Source: Streptosporangium oxazolinicum (GTDB lineage: Bacteria; Actinomycetota; Actinomycetes; Streptosporangiales; Streptosporangiaceae). Taken from it: a stretch of DNA of 64,000 bases. Positions 1 through 7,862 of this stretch are shown in pieces. The translations under genes and the position numbers were made by a program. The notes beneath the pieces are model-generated. The model was not told where the DNA came from. It saw nothing but the letters and a program-made list of their open reading frames with translations, and ran no database searches. Every line of letters starts with the position of its first letter. The stretch's first letter is position 1. The stretch spans positions 62,001 through 126,000 of the forward strand of contig NZ_BAABAQ010000003.1 of assembly GCF_039537505.1 (NCBI RefSeq), given 5' to 3'.

Positions 1-423
1 GTCGTCGAACGCCCCGGCGGCGGCCGGGACCAGCCGGAGGCTGGCGACCTCGGCGGCCGCGTCGGCCAGGCGCTCGGCGAGCAGCGCGAGGACGCGGGGG
101 TCGGAGCCGAGGGGGCGGCCGTAGTCGCAGGTCAGCATGGGGTGCCTCTCCTGCTCGCGGGCCATCGCGGAGGGGATGTCCGCGCCGAGCCACACGTCGC
201 CGGTGAGGCTCATCGGCTGGGCCACCATCCGGTGGTGCCCGCGCGCGACCAGCGAGGCGACGGAGTCGCTGAGGCGCGGTCTGGCCCTGGCGATGTAGCC
301 ACCGGAGACGTCCGCCGCCGTCTGATCCAGACGGCAACGGAGCCGATGGACGAACCTACCGAATTCAGCAGATCCATTGTCGTCGTGCGAGCCCTGCCCG
401 ATGAGCAGCAGCGGCGGTTTCAT
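1..423 (-). CDS. CbiX/SirB-type sirohydrochlorin chelatase, truncated by the window edge
   Basis: The reading frame is open from an ATG at 423 to base 1 with no stop, so 141 N-terminal residues are visible. It begins MKPPLLLIGQGSHDD, the core strand plus GxGSH motif of the CbiX/SirB chelatase family, and continues with a conserved stretch ending in MSLTGDVWLGADIP and HPMLTCDYGRPLGSDP. Family members insert Co2+ or Fe2+ into sirohydrochlorin in cobalamin or siroheme synthesis. The upstream DNA carries a probable cobalamin riboswitch, which favours a B12 role; cobQ and cobD lie 30 kb away. The protein's C-terminal half is outside the window, so the number of chelatase domains is unknown. Confidence 0.8.
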   Translation of the reverse strand, partial: MKPPLLLIGQGSHDDNGSAEFGRFVHRLRCRLDQTAADVSGGYIARARPRLSDSVASLVARGHHRMVAQPMSLTGDVWLGADIPSAMAREQERHPMLTCDYGRPLGSDPRVLALLAERLADAAAEVASLRLVPAAAGAFDD

Positions 424-614
424 GGAAACAGGACTCCAATGACCTTGACCTGGGGTTACGCAGTGGCGATTCGCGACAATATCCGATAACGCCACTCCAT
501 GGACAGGTAACGGATCGGTAAATTACGTCTTTTCTCACGCGGGTATCGACGGGCCACGAGGATCGGGTCGGTGACGGCGGGCGATGCCCCCTCACCGGCC
601 GGGCCGTCTGGATC

Positions 615-735
615 ACACGCCCTGGCACGGTAGCCGGACTCGCGGGAGACGTCCAGCACGGCCGCGCCCGTGTTTCACGTCCCGCCTGCCCCGCGCCGCG
701 CGCTCACCTCTCCCGACCAGGCACGCCTTCCAGCG
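615..735 (-). promoter_or_regulatory. Probable cobalamin riboswitch upstream of the cbiX-like gene
   Basis: Read on the minus strand, the 343-base leader between the GNAT gene and the chelatase contains CGTGAAACACG, then GGGCGCGGCCGTGC, then CCCGCGAGTCCGGCTACC followed by GTGCCAGG. This order resembles the central GGTGAAA..CC hairpin, the GCGGNC element and the B12 box (AGYC..GG..ACC.GCC) of AdoCbl riboswitches. CCTGG near 720 can pair with CCAGG near 622 as an outer stem. The rest of the leader (424-614) shows no gene. The match was made by eye, without a covariance model. Confidence 0.55.
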
Positions 736-766
736 CGTCGCCCGCGACGCGAAAGTTCCGCATGGA

Positions 767-1309
767 TCACGACAGATCAGTTCTGAGCATCCCGAACACC
801 ACGATGTCGCGCGGGCCGTCCTCCCCCAGCTCGGCGGCGCGCAGTACGCCCTCCCTGACGAAACCGGCCTTCTCCGCGACCCGGAGGGAGGCCGTGTTGC
901 CCAGGTCGGCGCGGAGCTCGATCCTGCGCATCGCGGTGGTCTCGAACACCCAGCGCGCCACCCCGAGCACGGCCTCGGTGGCGTAGCCCCGGCCCCGGTG
1001 CAGCGGGTGCACCCCGTACCCGACCTCGGTGGTCCCGGCGCCCCAGAGGGTCCTGAAGAGGCTGATCGCACCCACGACCAGCCCGTCGGCCTCCACGGCC
1101 AGGTGCACGCCCTGACCGGAGCGGCGCAGCTCGTGCGCGCCGTGGGAGAGCCACTGGGAGACGCCCGACGGATGTCCGGGCGCGCCGGGCGGCAGGAACC
1201 TGTCGCGCGCCTTGATCACCGAGCGGACGCGGGCGGCGTCGCCGGGGTGGAAGGGCCGGATCACGAGCCGTCCGGTCAGGATCGGCGGATCGGGTGCGAA
1301 CGCGGTCAC
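767..1309 (-). CDS. GNAT N-acetyltransferase, RimJ/RimL-like
   Basis: 180 residues from a GTG at 1309 preceded by a strong AGGAGG five bases upstream; upstream in-frame codons are low-complexity and were not used. The protein opens with LTGRLVIRPFHPGDA, typical of the RimJ/RimL subgroup, and shows the acetyl-CoA loop RGRGYATEA about two thirds in, followed by ADLGNTASLRVAEKAGF, the usual beta5-alpha5 segment with N and the AEKxGF ending. It would acetylate an amine with acetyl-CoA; the substrate cannot be told. It stands alone between the riboswitch region and the lut operon. Confidence 0.85.
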   Translation of the reverse strand: MTAFAPDPPILTGRLVIRPFHPGDAARVRSVIKARDRFLPPGAPGHPSGVSQWLSHGAHELRRSGQGVHLAVEADGLVVGAISLFRTLWGAGTTEVGYGVHPLHRGRGYATEAVLGVARWVFETTAMRRIELRADLGNTASLRVAEKAGFVREGVLRAAELGEDGPRDIVVFGMLRTDLS

Positions 1310-1493
1310 GCGCCCTCCTAGCCGGGGAATGTGCCGGGGAGTGTGTGGCCCCAACCTCATCCCAGCGGCCCCGCCCGCGCAAGCCCGCACCTCCGCCGCA
1401 TCCCAAGCGGTCCCGAGCGGCCCCGAGCGGCCCCGAGCGGGCACGGCTGGGAACCGCATCCGGTGCCGGTGGGGCGGGAGCACACCGCCGGGC

Positions 1494-2165
1494 TCAGCGG
1501 ACGATGACGACCTCCAGCGTGCGCGGGCCGTGCACGCCCTCCACCCGGTTCAGCTCGATGTCGCTGGTCGCGGAGGGGCCGCTGATCCAGGTCAGCGGCC
1601 TGGAGGGGTCGAGCCTGCCGAGGGCCTCCGGGACTCCGGCCACGATCTGCCCGGACCGCACGACACACAGGTGGTAGTCCGGGACCAGGGTGAGCGCTCG
1701 CCGTCCCTGCCCCGGACCGGCGTCCAGCACGATGGTGCCGGTCTCGGCGATCGCGACCGCGCATCCGGTGACGACCCCGTCCACCCCGTCCAGCTCCACC
1801 GCGCTCAGCGGGGGGTCGTCGGTGACCGGGGTGTCCGGTGCCCACTCCGGCGGCAGGCCGTCCGGGACGACCAGCCGGGTGGCGCCCCGCCGGGCCAGCG
1901 CCGCCGCGATCGTCGCGGCCGCCTCGGCCTCGTCCACCACGTGCACGACGGCCCGGTAGTCGGCCACGCGCTCGGCGAGCAGCTCCACCACGCCCTCCGT
2001 ACCCGTCGGGTCCGCCGGGTACGGTGACGTGCGGTAGGCGCGGGTGATCTCGACGTCGGGGGCTCCGGCCACGGCGGAGCGGATCCTCGACAGGATCCGC
2101 TCCCGGCCGCTCACGCCGGACGGGCGCCCGGGTCCGGGCCCGGGGGTGGATGCTCCGGCGGTCAT
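1494..2165 (-). CDS. lutC: LutC-like LUD-domain protein of lactate oxidation
   Basis: 223 residues starting at ATG 2165, which overlaps the lutB stop as ATGA. Residues from about 80 on form the LUD domain, with GVVTGCAVAIAETGTIVLD (the conserved AIAETGT signature), LTLVPDYHLCVV and the closing DIELNRVEGVHGPR. LutC acts with LutA and LutB in the cytoplasmic complex that oxidises L-lactate to pyruvate. It is the last gene of the lutABC operon, so expression should follow the FadR-type regulator upstream. Operon position and motif make the call firm; lactate as substrate is from the family. Confidence 0.92.
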   Translation of the reverse strand: MTAGASTPGPGPGRPSGVSGRERILSRIRSAVAGAPDVEITRAYRTSPYPADPTGTEGVVELLAERVADYRAVVHVVDEAEAAATIAAALARRGATRLVVPDGLPPEWAPDTPVTDDPPLSAVELDGVDGVVTGCAVAIAETGTIVLDAGPGQGRRALTLVPDYHLCVVRSGQIVAGVPEALGRLDPSRPLTWISGPSATSDIELNRVEGVHGPRTLEVVIVR

Positions 2166-3568
2166 CGGACGCCTCCGTCGGTACGGTTCCACCAGTCACG
2201 GAAGGACTCGGGGGGAATGTCGGGAATGTCACGGGTGTCGGTCCAGCCCGACAGCGGCCCCGGCAGGCGCCCGGGGACGAACCTGCGCAGGCGCCCGCCG
2301 AACCGCTGGGCGCGCGCCAGCCGCGCGGGGCGGTTGAACACCCACCCGGCGGCGCGCATCCCCATCCGCTCGACGCGGGCGTGGCGGACCTTGCCACGCA
2401 GGTGGACCAGGACCTCGGGGATGTCGATCGCGACCGGGCAGGCGTCGAAGCAGGCACCGCAGAGGGTCGAGGCGTACGGCAGCGACGCGTCCAGCTCCGT
2501 GGCCGTCCCGCGCAGCTGCGGGGTGAGGATGGCGCCGATCGGCCCCGGATAGACCGAGCCGTAGGCGTGTCCCCCGGCGCGCTCGTAGACCGGGCAGACG
2601 TTGAGGCAGGCGGAGCAGCGGATGCAGCGCAGCGCCTGGCGGCCCACCTTGTCGGCGAGCACGTTCGTGCGGCCGTTGTCGAGCAGCACCAGGTGGAACT
2701 CCTGGCCCTCGACCGCGCCCGTCCAGGTGGACGTGTAGGGGTTCATCCGCTCACCGGTGGAGCTCCTGGGCAGCAGCTGGAGGAAGACCTCCAGGTCCCG
2801 CCAGCTCGGCAGCAGCTTCTCGATGCCGACCACGCTGATCAGCGTCTCGGGCAGGGTGAGGCACATCCGCCCGTTGCCCTCGGACTCCAGCACCACCAGC
2901 GTGCCGGTCTCAGCGATCATGAAGTTGGCGCCGGAGATCGCGACCCTGGTCGACAGGAAGCGCTCGCGCAGGTGGAGCCTGGCGGCCTCGGCGAGGGCGC
3001 GGGGCTCGTCGGACAGGTCCTCGGGCGCCGCGCGGCCCCAGTCGGCCATCTTGTCCTGGAAGATCTCGCGGATCTCCGAGCGGTTGCGGTGGATCGCCGG
3101 GACCAGGATGTGCGAGGGCCAGTCGTCACCGAGCTGGACGATCAGCTCGGCCAGGTCGGTCTCGTACGCGGTGATGCCCTCCTCCAGGAGGGCCTCGTTG
3201 AGGCCGATCTCCTGGGTGGCCATCGACTTGACCTTGACCACGCTGGTCTCGCCGGTGGCCTTGACCAGGTCGGCGACGATCCTGTTGGCCTCTTCGGCGT
3301 CGGCCGCCCAGTGGACGTGGCCGCCCGCCGCGGTGACGGCCTCCTCCATGCGGAGGAGGTAGCGCTCCAGGTTGCGCAGGGTGTGGTCCTTGATCTCCTT
3401 GCCCGCCCTGCGGAGCTCGGCCCAGTCGGGCAGCTCGCCGACCACGGAGGCCCGCTTGCCGCGGATCGTGTGGGTGGCCTTGCGGAGGTTGTATCTGAGC
3501 TGCGAGTCCTGCACGGCGGCCGCGGCGTTCGCAGGGAAGGCGGGCATGCCCAGGAACGTGCCGCTCAC
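2162..3568 (-). CDS. lutB: LutB-like iron-sulfur LUD protein of lactate oxidation
   Basis: 468 residues from GTG 3568. The middle carries a LUD domain (GANFMIAETGTLVV near residue 213), followed by two ferredoxin-type cysteine sets, C315-C318-C321-C325 in CIRCSACLNVCP and C370-C373-C377 in LCGACFDACP, then a C-terminal helical extension ending near WWNRT. This order is that of LutB/YkgF, the electron-carrying subunit of the LutABC lactate dehydrogenase complex. Length is normal for the family. The start overlaps the stop of a small repeat-derived frame (3565-3678), so translation may be coupled through it to lutA. Confidence 0.93.
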   Translation of the reverse strand: MSGTFLGMPAFPANAAAAVQDSQLRYNLRKATHTIRGKRASVVGELPDWAELRRAGKEIKDHTLRNLERYLLRMEEAVTAAGGHVHWAADAEEANRIVADLVKATGETSVVKVKSMATQEIGLNEALLEEGITAYETDLAELIVQLGDDWPSHILVPAIHRNRSEIREIFQDKMADWGRAAPEDLSDEPRALAEAARLHLRERFLSTRVAISGANFMIAETGTLVVLESEGNGRMCLTLPETLISVVGIEKLLPSWRDLEVFLQLLPRSSTGERMNPYTSTWTGAVEGQEFHLVLLDNGRTNVLADKVGRQALRCIRCSACLNVCPVYERAGGHAYGSVYPGPIGAILTPQLRGTATELDASLPYASTLCGACFDACPVAIDIPEVLVHLRGKVRHARVERMGMRAAGWVFNRPARLARAQRFGGRLRRFVPGRLPGPLSGWTDTRDIPDIPPESFRDWWNRTDGGVR

Positions 3569-3678
3569 CGGTGGGCCGTCCTCTCATGAGTCCTCTCGCC
3601 GACGATCCGCCCGCCGACGGCCTGCTCGCCGACGGCCCGCCCGCCGACAGTCCTCTCGTCAACAGCCGGGACGCTCAT
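3565..3678 (-). CDS. Repeat-derived 37-residue mini-ORF coupling lutA to lutB
   Basis: An ATG at 3678 overlaps the lutA stop as ATGA, and its TGA at 3565-3567 overlaps the lutB GTG as GTGA. The 37 encoded residues are low-complexity copies of a GERTVGGRAVGE-like unit, reflecting tandem repeats in the DNA (about 3580-3665). I think it is the product of duplication at a former lutA/lutB junction that stayed open and kept translational coupling. No function as a protein is claimed; it may simply carry ribosomes across the gap. Confidence 0.35.
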   Translation of the reverse strand: MSVPAVDERTVGGRAVGEQAVGGRIVGERTHERTAHR

Positions 3679-4469
3679 CGGGTGGCCTCCGTGGCGGCGA
3701 GGATCTCGGCGAGGTGCATGATCCGCACACCGGTGCGCTGGCGCCTCAGGGTGCCGCCGATGTGCATCAGGCAGGAGTTGTCGGCGGCGCACAGCACCTC
3801 GGCGCCGGTGGTCGCGACGTTGTGCACCTTGTCGGCGCACATGGCCGCGGAGATCGCCGGGTTCTTCACCGCGAAGGTGCCGCCGAAGCCGCAGCACTCG
3901 TCGGCCCCGGGGAGCGGGACCAGCTCCAGCCCCCTGACCTGCTCCAGCAGGCGGGTGGGCCGGTCGCCCACCCGCAGGATGCGCATCGAGTGGCAGGTCG
4001 GGTGGTAGGTCACCCGGTGCGGGAAGTAGGCGCCCACGTCGGTGACGCCGAGGACGTCGACGAGGAACTCGGAGAGGTCGTAGACCCTGGGCACCAGCTC
4101 GGCCACCTCGGCGGCGAAGGAGCCGGACGTGCCCTCCTCGGCGGCCCCGGGGACGAGACCTCCCGGGCTCCCCGATCCGGTCATGGCGGGGGTGCGGGCG
4201 AGCCGAGGGTACTGCTCGCGGACCATCGCGGCGCACGATCCCGACGGCGCGACGACCGCGTCGTACCCGGCGAAGACGTCCACGAAGTGCCGCGCGAGCC
4301 GCCTGCCCTCCTCGGGATAGCCCGTGTTGACGTGCATCTGGCCGCAGCAGGTCTGCGCCCGCGGGAACTCGACGTCACATCCGAGGCGGCGCAGCAGCGT
4401 GACGACCGCCTGCCCGGTGCCGGGAAACAGTGTGTCGTTCACGCAGGTGATGAAGAGGGCGACGCGCAC
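3675..4469 (-). CDS. lutA: LutA-like CCG-domain protein of lactate oxidation
   Basis: 264 residues from GTG 4469, with GGAAGGAG five bases upstream. Two cysteine-rich CCG domains are visible: TCCGQMH at residues 40-46 and ECCGFGGTFA at 191-200, each with a matching upstream Cys (C9 and C159 in YHPTCHS). Such domains bind Fe-S clusters in LutA/YkgE and heterodisulfide reductase relatives. A Gly/Ser/Pro-rich insertion (about residues 91-118) lies between the domains and is unusual. First gene of lutABC, transcribed away from the FadR-type regulator across the 4488-4514 operator. Confidence 0.92.
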   Translation of the reverse strand: MRVALFITCVNDTLFPGTGQAVVTLLRRLGCDVEFPRAQTCCGQMHVNTGYPEEGRRLARHFVDVFAGYDAVVAPSGSCAAMVREQYPRLARTPAMTGSGSPGGLVPGAAEEGTSGSFAAEVAELVPRVYDLSEFLVDVLGVTDVGAYFPHRVTYHPTCHSMRILRVGDRPTRLLEQVRGLELVPLPGADECCGFGGTFAVKNPAISAAMCADKVHNVATTGAEVLCAADNSCLMHIGGTLRRQRTGVRIMHLAEILAATEATR

Positions 4470-4487
4470 GGCACTCCTTCCTTTCAA

Positions 4488-4514
4488 TGGTCCGACCATA
4501 GTATGGTCTGACCA
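4488..4514. promoter_or_regulatory. Double palindromic operator between lutA and the FadR-type regulator
   Basis: Two 11-bp inverted repeats, TGGTCCGACCA (4488-4498) and TGGTCTGACCA (4504-4514), are spaced 16 bp centre to centre, and the pair itself forms a larger near-palindrome. Each contains TGGT-N3-ACCA, the half-site layout bound by FadR/LldR-type GntR regulators. It lies in the 70-base divergent gap, immediately upstream of both genes, so one regulator dimer pair could repress both directions. Lactate as effector is inferred from the lut context. Confidence 0.8.
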
Positions 4515-4539
4515 CATTTCCCCACAAGAGGAGGTCCTC

Positions 4540-5295
4540 TTGAGCGGTTGGCAACCGGTCCGGCGCACCCGGGCGTTCGAGGACGTGATCGCTCAGATCG
4601 AACGGCGCATCGCGGACGACGGACTCAGGGTCGGCGACCGCCTGCCCGGCGAGCGGCAACTCGCCGAGCAGTTGCGGGTGAGCCGGTCGTCGGTACGCGA
4701 GGCGATGCGGGTGCTGGAGACGCTGGGAGTGGTGTCATCGCAGGTAGGACGGGGTCCGGACGCGGGGGCCTTCCTCATCTCCAGGCCCGCGGAGGCCCTG
4801 AGCGACCTGCTCAGGCTCCACCTCGGGCTGTCGAACCTGTCGCTGGAGGAGGTCGTCGACGCCCGGCTGATGATCGAGAAGTGGTCGGTCTCGCACGCCG
4901 CCGTCCACGGGGCCGACCTGTCCGCGCTCACCTCCGCACTGGAGCGCATGGACGCCACGGCGACGGCCGAGGAGTTCGTCGAGTACGACACGGCCTTCCA
5001 CGTGGCCATCGCCGAGGCGTCGGGCAACAGGCTGACCACCGCCATGATGCTCTCCCTGCGCGACTCGCTCCGCCGCTACGCGGTCGAGGCGGTCGAGCGC
5101 CTGGGCGACACGTCCGGGCTCATGGCCGACCACCGCCGGATCCACCGGGCCATCGCCGCCGGGGACGCGGCGGAGGCGTCGGCCGCCGTCGAGGACCACC
5201 TGCGGCGGGCCTATCCCGGCATCTCACGTTCCCCACGGGCTGAGGACCACGAGGGGCTTGAAGGGCAGCAGGGGCGGTCTGACCGAATCGGCTGA
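4540..5295 (+). CDS. FadR/LldR-family GntR repressor of the lut operon
   Basis: 251 residues from TTG 4540, chosen because AGGAGG lies six bases upstream and the protein begins SGWQPVRRTRAFEDVIAQIE, the first helix of the winged helix. The HTH reads LPGERQLAEQLRVSRSSVREA; the C-terminal FCD domain has D, H and H ligand candidates in EYDTAFHVAIAEASGN and MADHRRIHRAI. Such regulators sense small carboxylates. Divergent from lutABC with the operator between them. Its last 72 bases overlap the 3' end of the convergent sulfatase gene, adding a polar tail that may be dispensable. Confidence 0.9.
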   Translation: MSGWQPVRRTRAFEDVIAQIERRIADDGLRVGDRLPGERQLAEQLRVSRSSVREAMRVLETLGVVSSQVGRGPDAGAFLISRPAEALSDLLRLHLGLSNLSLEEVVDARLMIEKWSVSHAAVHGADLSALTSALERMDATATAEEFVEYDTAFHVAIAEASGNRLTTAMMLSLRDSLRRYAVEAVERLGDTSGLMADHRRIHRAIAAGDAAEASAAVEDHLRRAYPGISRSPRAEDHEGLEGQQGRSDRIG

Positions 5296-6717
5296 GCGGC
5301 AGGCGGCGCCCGAGCAGGAGACCAGGGCGTCGAGTTGCCGGTTGAACTCGGCGATCACGGGGAGCGGGGTCTCAGCGGCGAGGTTGTGGAGCTGGTAGGG
5401 ATCCCTGGTGAGGTCGTAGAGCTGGTACTCGCCGGTGGAGTAACGGACGAAGGTGCTCTGGGCGGTCCGCATCCCCTGGTAGGCCGGGACCGGGGTCTGG
5501 CGGGCCGAGCTCGGACTGGTCGGGCGGTAGAACTCCAGCAGCACGTTCTGGCGCCACGAGAGCGGCTTCTCCCCCCGCAGGAGCGGCAGCAGGGAGCGCC
5601 CCTCGGCGAAGTCGGGGAGCGTGGCCCCGGCGAGCTGGGCGAACGTCGGGGCCAGGTCCACGCTCGCGGCCACGTCGCCGATGGCGCGGCCCGCCTGCAC
5701 ACCCGGCCCCCTGACCAGCAGCGGCACCCTGACCGACTCGTCGAAGGGCGTGGTCTTGCCATGGGCGAGCCGGTGCTGCCCCAGGTGGAACCCGTTATCG
5801 GAGGAGAAAAAGATATACGTTTCATCCAGCTTGCCGGAGGCCCTGAGGGACTCGACGAGGGCACCCACCATGTCGTCCACGCCGAGCATCGCCCGGAGCC
5901 GGTCCCGGTAGTGCCGGTCGATTCTGCGGATCTTCGAGGCGTCGAGCGGCGGGAGCGACCTGAGCCAGAGGGGCTCGGCGCTGACGTCCGCCTGGTTGAA
6001 GGACGGGGTGCGCGGGGCCACCACCCCGGCGAAGGCGGCCTCGTGCCGGGGGGCGTAGTTGGCCGGGTTGTGCGGGGCGACCGGGGCGAGGTAGAGGAAG
6101 AACGGATCCTGGCTGGGCTGGGAGACGAACGCCCTGGCCTTCGCGCTGAGCACGTCGGTCAGATAGTCCTGCGGCGCGAAGCCGTAGTCGCGCAACATGC
6201 CGTTCTCGTTGAGCGTGTAGCCGTACTCCTCGTACAGCCTGCGCACCGGCACGTCCCACTCGTCCCAGCCCGGAGGCACGTGGGTGGCGGAGGTGGCGCC
6301 GCCGGGATAGTGGTTGAGGTATTTGCCCATCAGTCCGGTGCGGTATCCGGCCGACTTCATCCAGGTGGCGATGTTGGAGCGTTCCAGACCGGACGTGTAG
6401 TACTTGGTGAAGCCTCCCTCGGGAGCGGTGTTGGTCAGCACGCCGTGGCTGTGCACGTACTGGCATCGCATGATCGACGCGCGCGAGGGGCAGCACCAGG
6501 AGTTCGGGACGAAGAACCGGTCGAAGCCGGTGCCGCCCTGGGCGAGCAGGCTCCAGATGTTGGGAAATTTCTGCAGATCACCCGCGTCCAGGTCGTCGAC
6601 GAGGACCAGCACGATGTTGGGCCGTCCCGCCGCGTGCGCCACCGCCGGGATCGTTCCCATGGCGGCGAGGGCGAGGAGCGACATCAGGGAGAGGAGTTTG
6701 CGAGCGGCGTTGAGCAC
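5224..6717 (-). CDS. Secreted type I sulfatase
   Basis: 497 residues with an N-terminal Sec signal (charged start, hydrophobic residues 7-20, AHAA near 27-30). RPNIVLVLVDDLD holds the metal-binding aspartates D41-D42, and NSWCCPSRASIM holds the CxPSR sulfatase signature, so C75 should become formylglycine. Further family blocks are GLMGKYLNHY, FLYLAPVAPHNP and SSDNGFHLGQHRL with the second metal site. It would release sulfate from extracellular sulfate esters or glycans. No dedicated maturase gene is adjacent. It converges with the lut regulator and overlaps it by 72 bases. Confidence 0.92.
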   Translation of the reverse strand: MLNAARKLLSLMSLLALAAMGTIPAVAHAAGRPNIVLVLVDDLDAGDLQKFPNIWSLLAQGGTGFDRFFVPNSWCCPSRASIMRCQYVHSHGVLTNTAPEGGFTKYYTSGLERSNIATWMKSAGYRTGLMGKYLNHYPGGATSATHVPPGWDEWDVPVRRLYEEYGYTLNENGMLRDYGFAPQDYLTDVLSAKARAFVSQPSQDPFFLYLAPVAPHNPANYAPRHEAAFAGVVAPRTPSFNQADVSAEPLWLRSLPPLDASKIRRIDRHYRDRLRAMLGVDDMVGALVESLRASGKLDETYIFFSSDNGFHLGQHRLAHGKTTPFDESVRVPLLVRGPGVQAGRAIGDVAASVDLAPTFAQLAGATLPDFAEGRSLLPLLRGEKPLSWRQNVLLEFYRPTSPSSARQTPVPAYQGMRTAQSTFVRYSTGEYQLYDLTRDPYQLHNLAAETPLPVIAEFNRQLDALVSCSGAACRSADSVRPPLLPFKPLVVLSPWGT

Positions 6718-6773
6718 AAGTGCACGCTTCCCGGGAGACCGAATTTCGACACCTCACACTCGACCGACCAATA

Positions 6774-6787
6774 TAGAACGTGTTCTA
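6774..6787. promoter_or_regulatory. KstR-like palindrome upstream of the F420 oxidoreductase
   Basis: TAGAACGTGTTCTA has perfect six-base arms around a two-base centre. It matches the form (AGAAC-NN-GTTCT) of operators of KstR, the TetR-family repressor of steroid/cholesterol catabolism in mycolata, and sits 42 bases ahead of the GTG start of an Rv3520c-like gene, a family known from the KstR regulon. No tetR gene is in the window, so the cognate regulator is unproven. Confidence 0.6.
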
Positions 6788-6828
6788 ATTACGGGGTCCG
6801 TCCGGCGTCACGTCGCGAGGAGACCACC

Positions 6829-7848
6829 GTGAGCACCGACCTGAAGCTCGGCCTGAACCTCGGCTACTGGCAGCGGACCGCCGACGACGCCACCGAACTC
6901 GTCCAGACCGCGGAACGGCTGGGGTACGAGTCCGTCTGGACCGCGGAAGCCTACGGTAGCGACGCCTTCACCCCCCTGGCCTGGTACGGCGCGCGGACGT
7001 CCCGCATCAAACTGGGCACCTCCGTGGCGCAGATCTCGGCCAGGACCCCGGCGGCGACGGCGATGACCGCGATGACCCTGGATCATCTCACCGGCGGGCG
7101 GCTGCTGCTCGGCATCGGCGCGTCGGGGCCCCAGGTTGTCGAGGGCTGGTACGGAACGCCGTTCCCCAGGCCGCTCGCCCGCACCCGCGAGTACGTCGAG
7201 ATCATGCGCAAGGTGTGGCGCCGCGAGGAGCCGGTGACCAGCGACGGCGAGCACTACCCCCTCCCCTACCCCGGAGGCGCGAACCTCGGCAAGCCGCTGA
7301 AGCTGATCACCCGCCCGCTCCGCGCCGAGATCCCCCTCTACCTCGGCGCGGAGGGCCCGAAGAACGTCGCGCTCGCCGCCGAGATCGCCGACGGCTGGCT
7401 GCCGCTCTTCGTGTTCCCCGAGAAGATCGAGCGGATGTACGGCCCCTCCCTCTCCGGCGCCGGTCCCGGCTTCGACATCGCCGCCATGGTCATAACCGTG
7501 ATCACCGACGACGTCAGGGCGGCGCTGGACGGGGTGAAGATGATGCTCACCCTCTACATCGGCGGCATGGGGGCCAAGAGCCACAACTTCCACGCCGACA
7601 TCATCGGCAGGATGGGCTACGCCGAGGCCGCCGAGGAGATCCAGGCCCTCTACCTGGCCGGACGCAGGGACGAGGCGTTCAACGCGATCCCCGACGAGCT
7701 CGCCGACGGCATCTCCCTGGTCGGCCCGGCCGATCGCGTCCGCGAGCGCCTGGAGCTCTGGCGGAAGAGCCCGGTGAGCAACCTCCTGGTCATGGGCCCC
7801 CGCGACGAGACCTCCCTGAGGACCCTCAGGGACCTGGTCCTGGGCTGA
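6829..7848 (+). CDS. LLM-class F420-dependent oxidoreductase (Rv3520c-like)
   Basis: 339 residues from GTG 6829, with GAGGAG six bases upstream. The start DLKLGLNLGYWQ and the blocks SVWTAEAYGSDAFTPL, LGTSVAQISARTPA, LTGGRLLLGIGASGPQVVEGWYG are those of bacterial luciferase-like F420 enzymes; the closest remembered relative is the Rv3520c family. It would use reduced F420 or flavin for reduction or oxidation of a substrate that the sequence does not reveal. A KstR-like palindrome upstream points to steroid or fatty-acid catabolism. It stands alone, divergent from the sulfatase. Confidence 0.88.
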   Translation: MSTDLKLGLNLGYWQRTADDATELVQTAERLGYESVWTAEAYGSDAFTPLAWYGARTSRIKLGTSVAQISARTPAATAMTAMTLDHLTGGRLLLGIGASGPQVVEGWYGTPFPRPLARTREYVEIMRKVWRREEPVTSDGEHYPLPYPGGANLGKPLKLITRPLRAEIPLYLGAEGPKNVALAAEIADGWLPLFVFPEKIERMYGPSLSGAGPGFDIAAMVITVITDDVRAALDGVKMMLTLYIGGMGAKSHNFHADIIGRMGYAEAAEEIQALYLAGRRDEAFNAIPDELADGISLVGPADRVRERLELWRKSPVSNLLVMGPRDETSLRTLRDLVLG

Positions 7849-7862
7849 CCCGCCCCCGGTTC

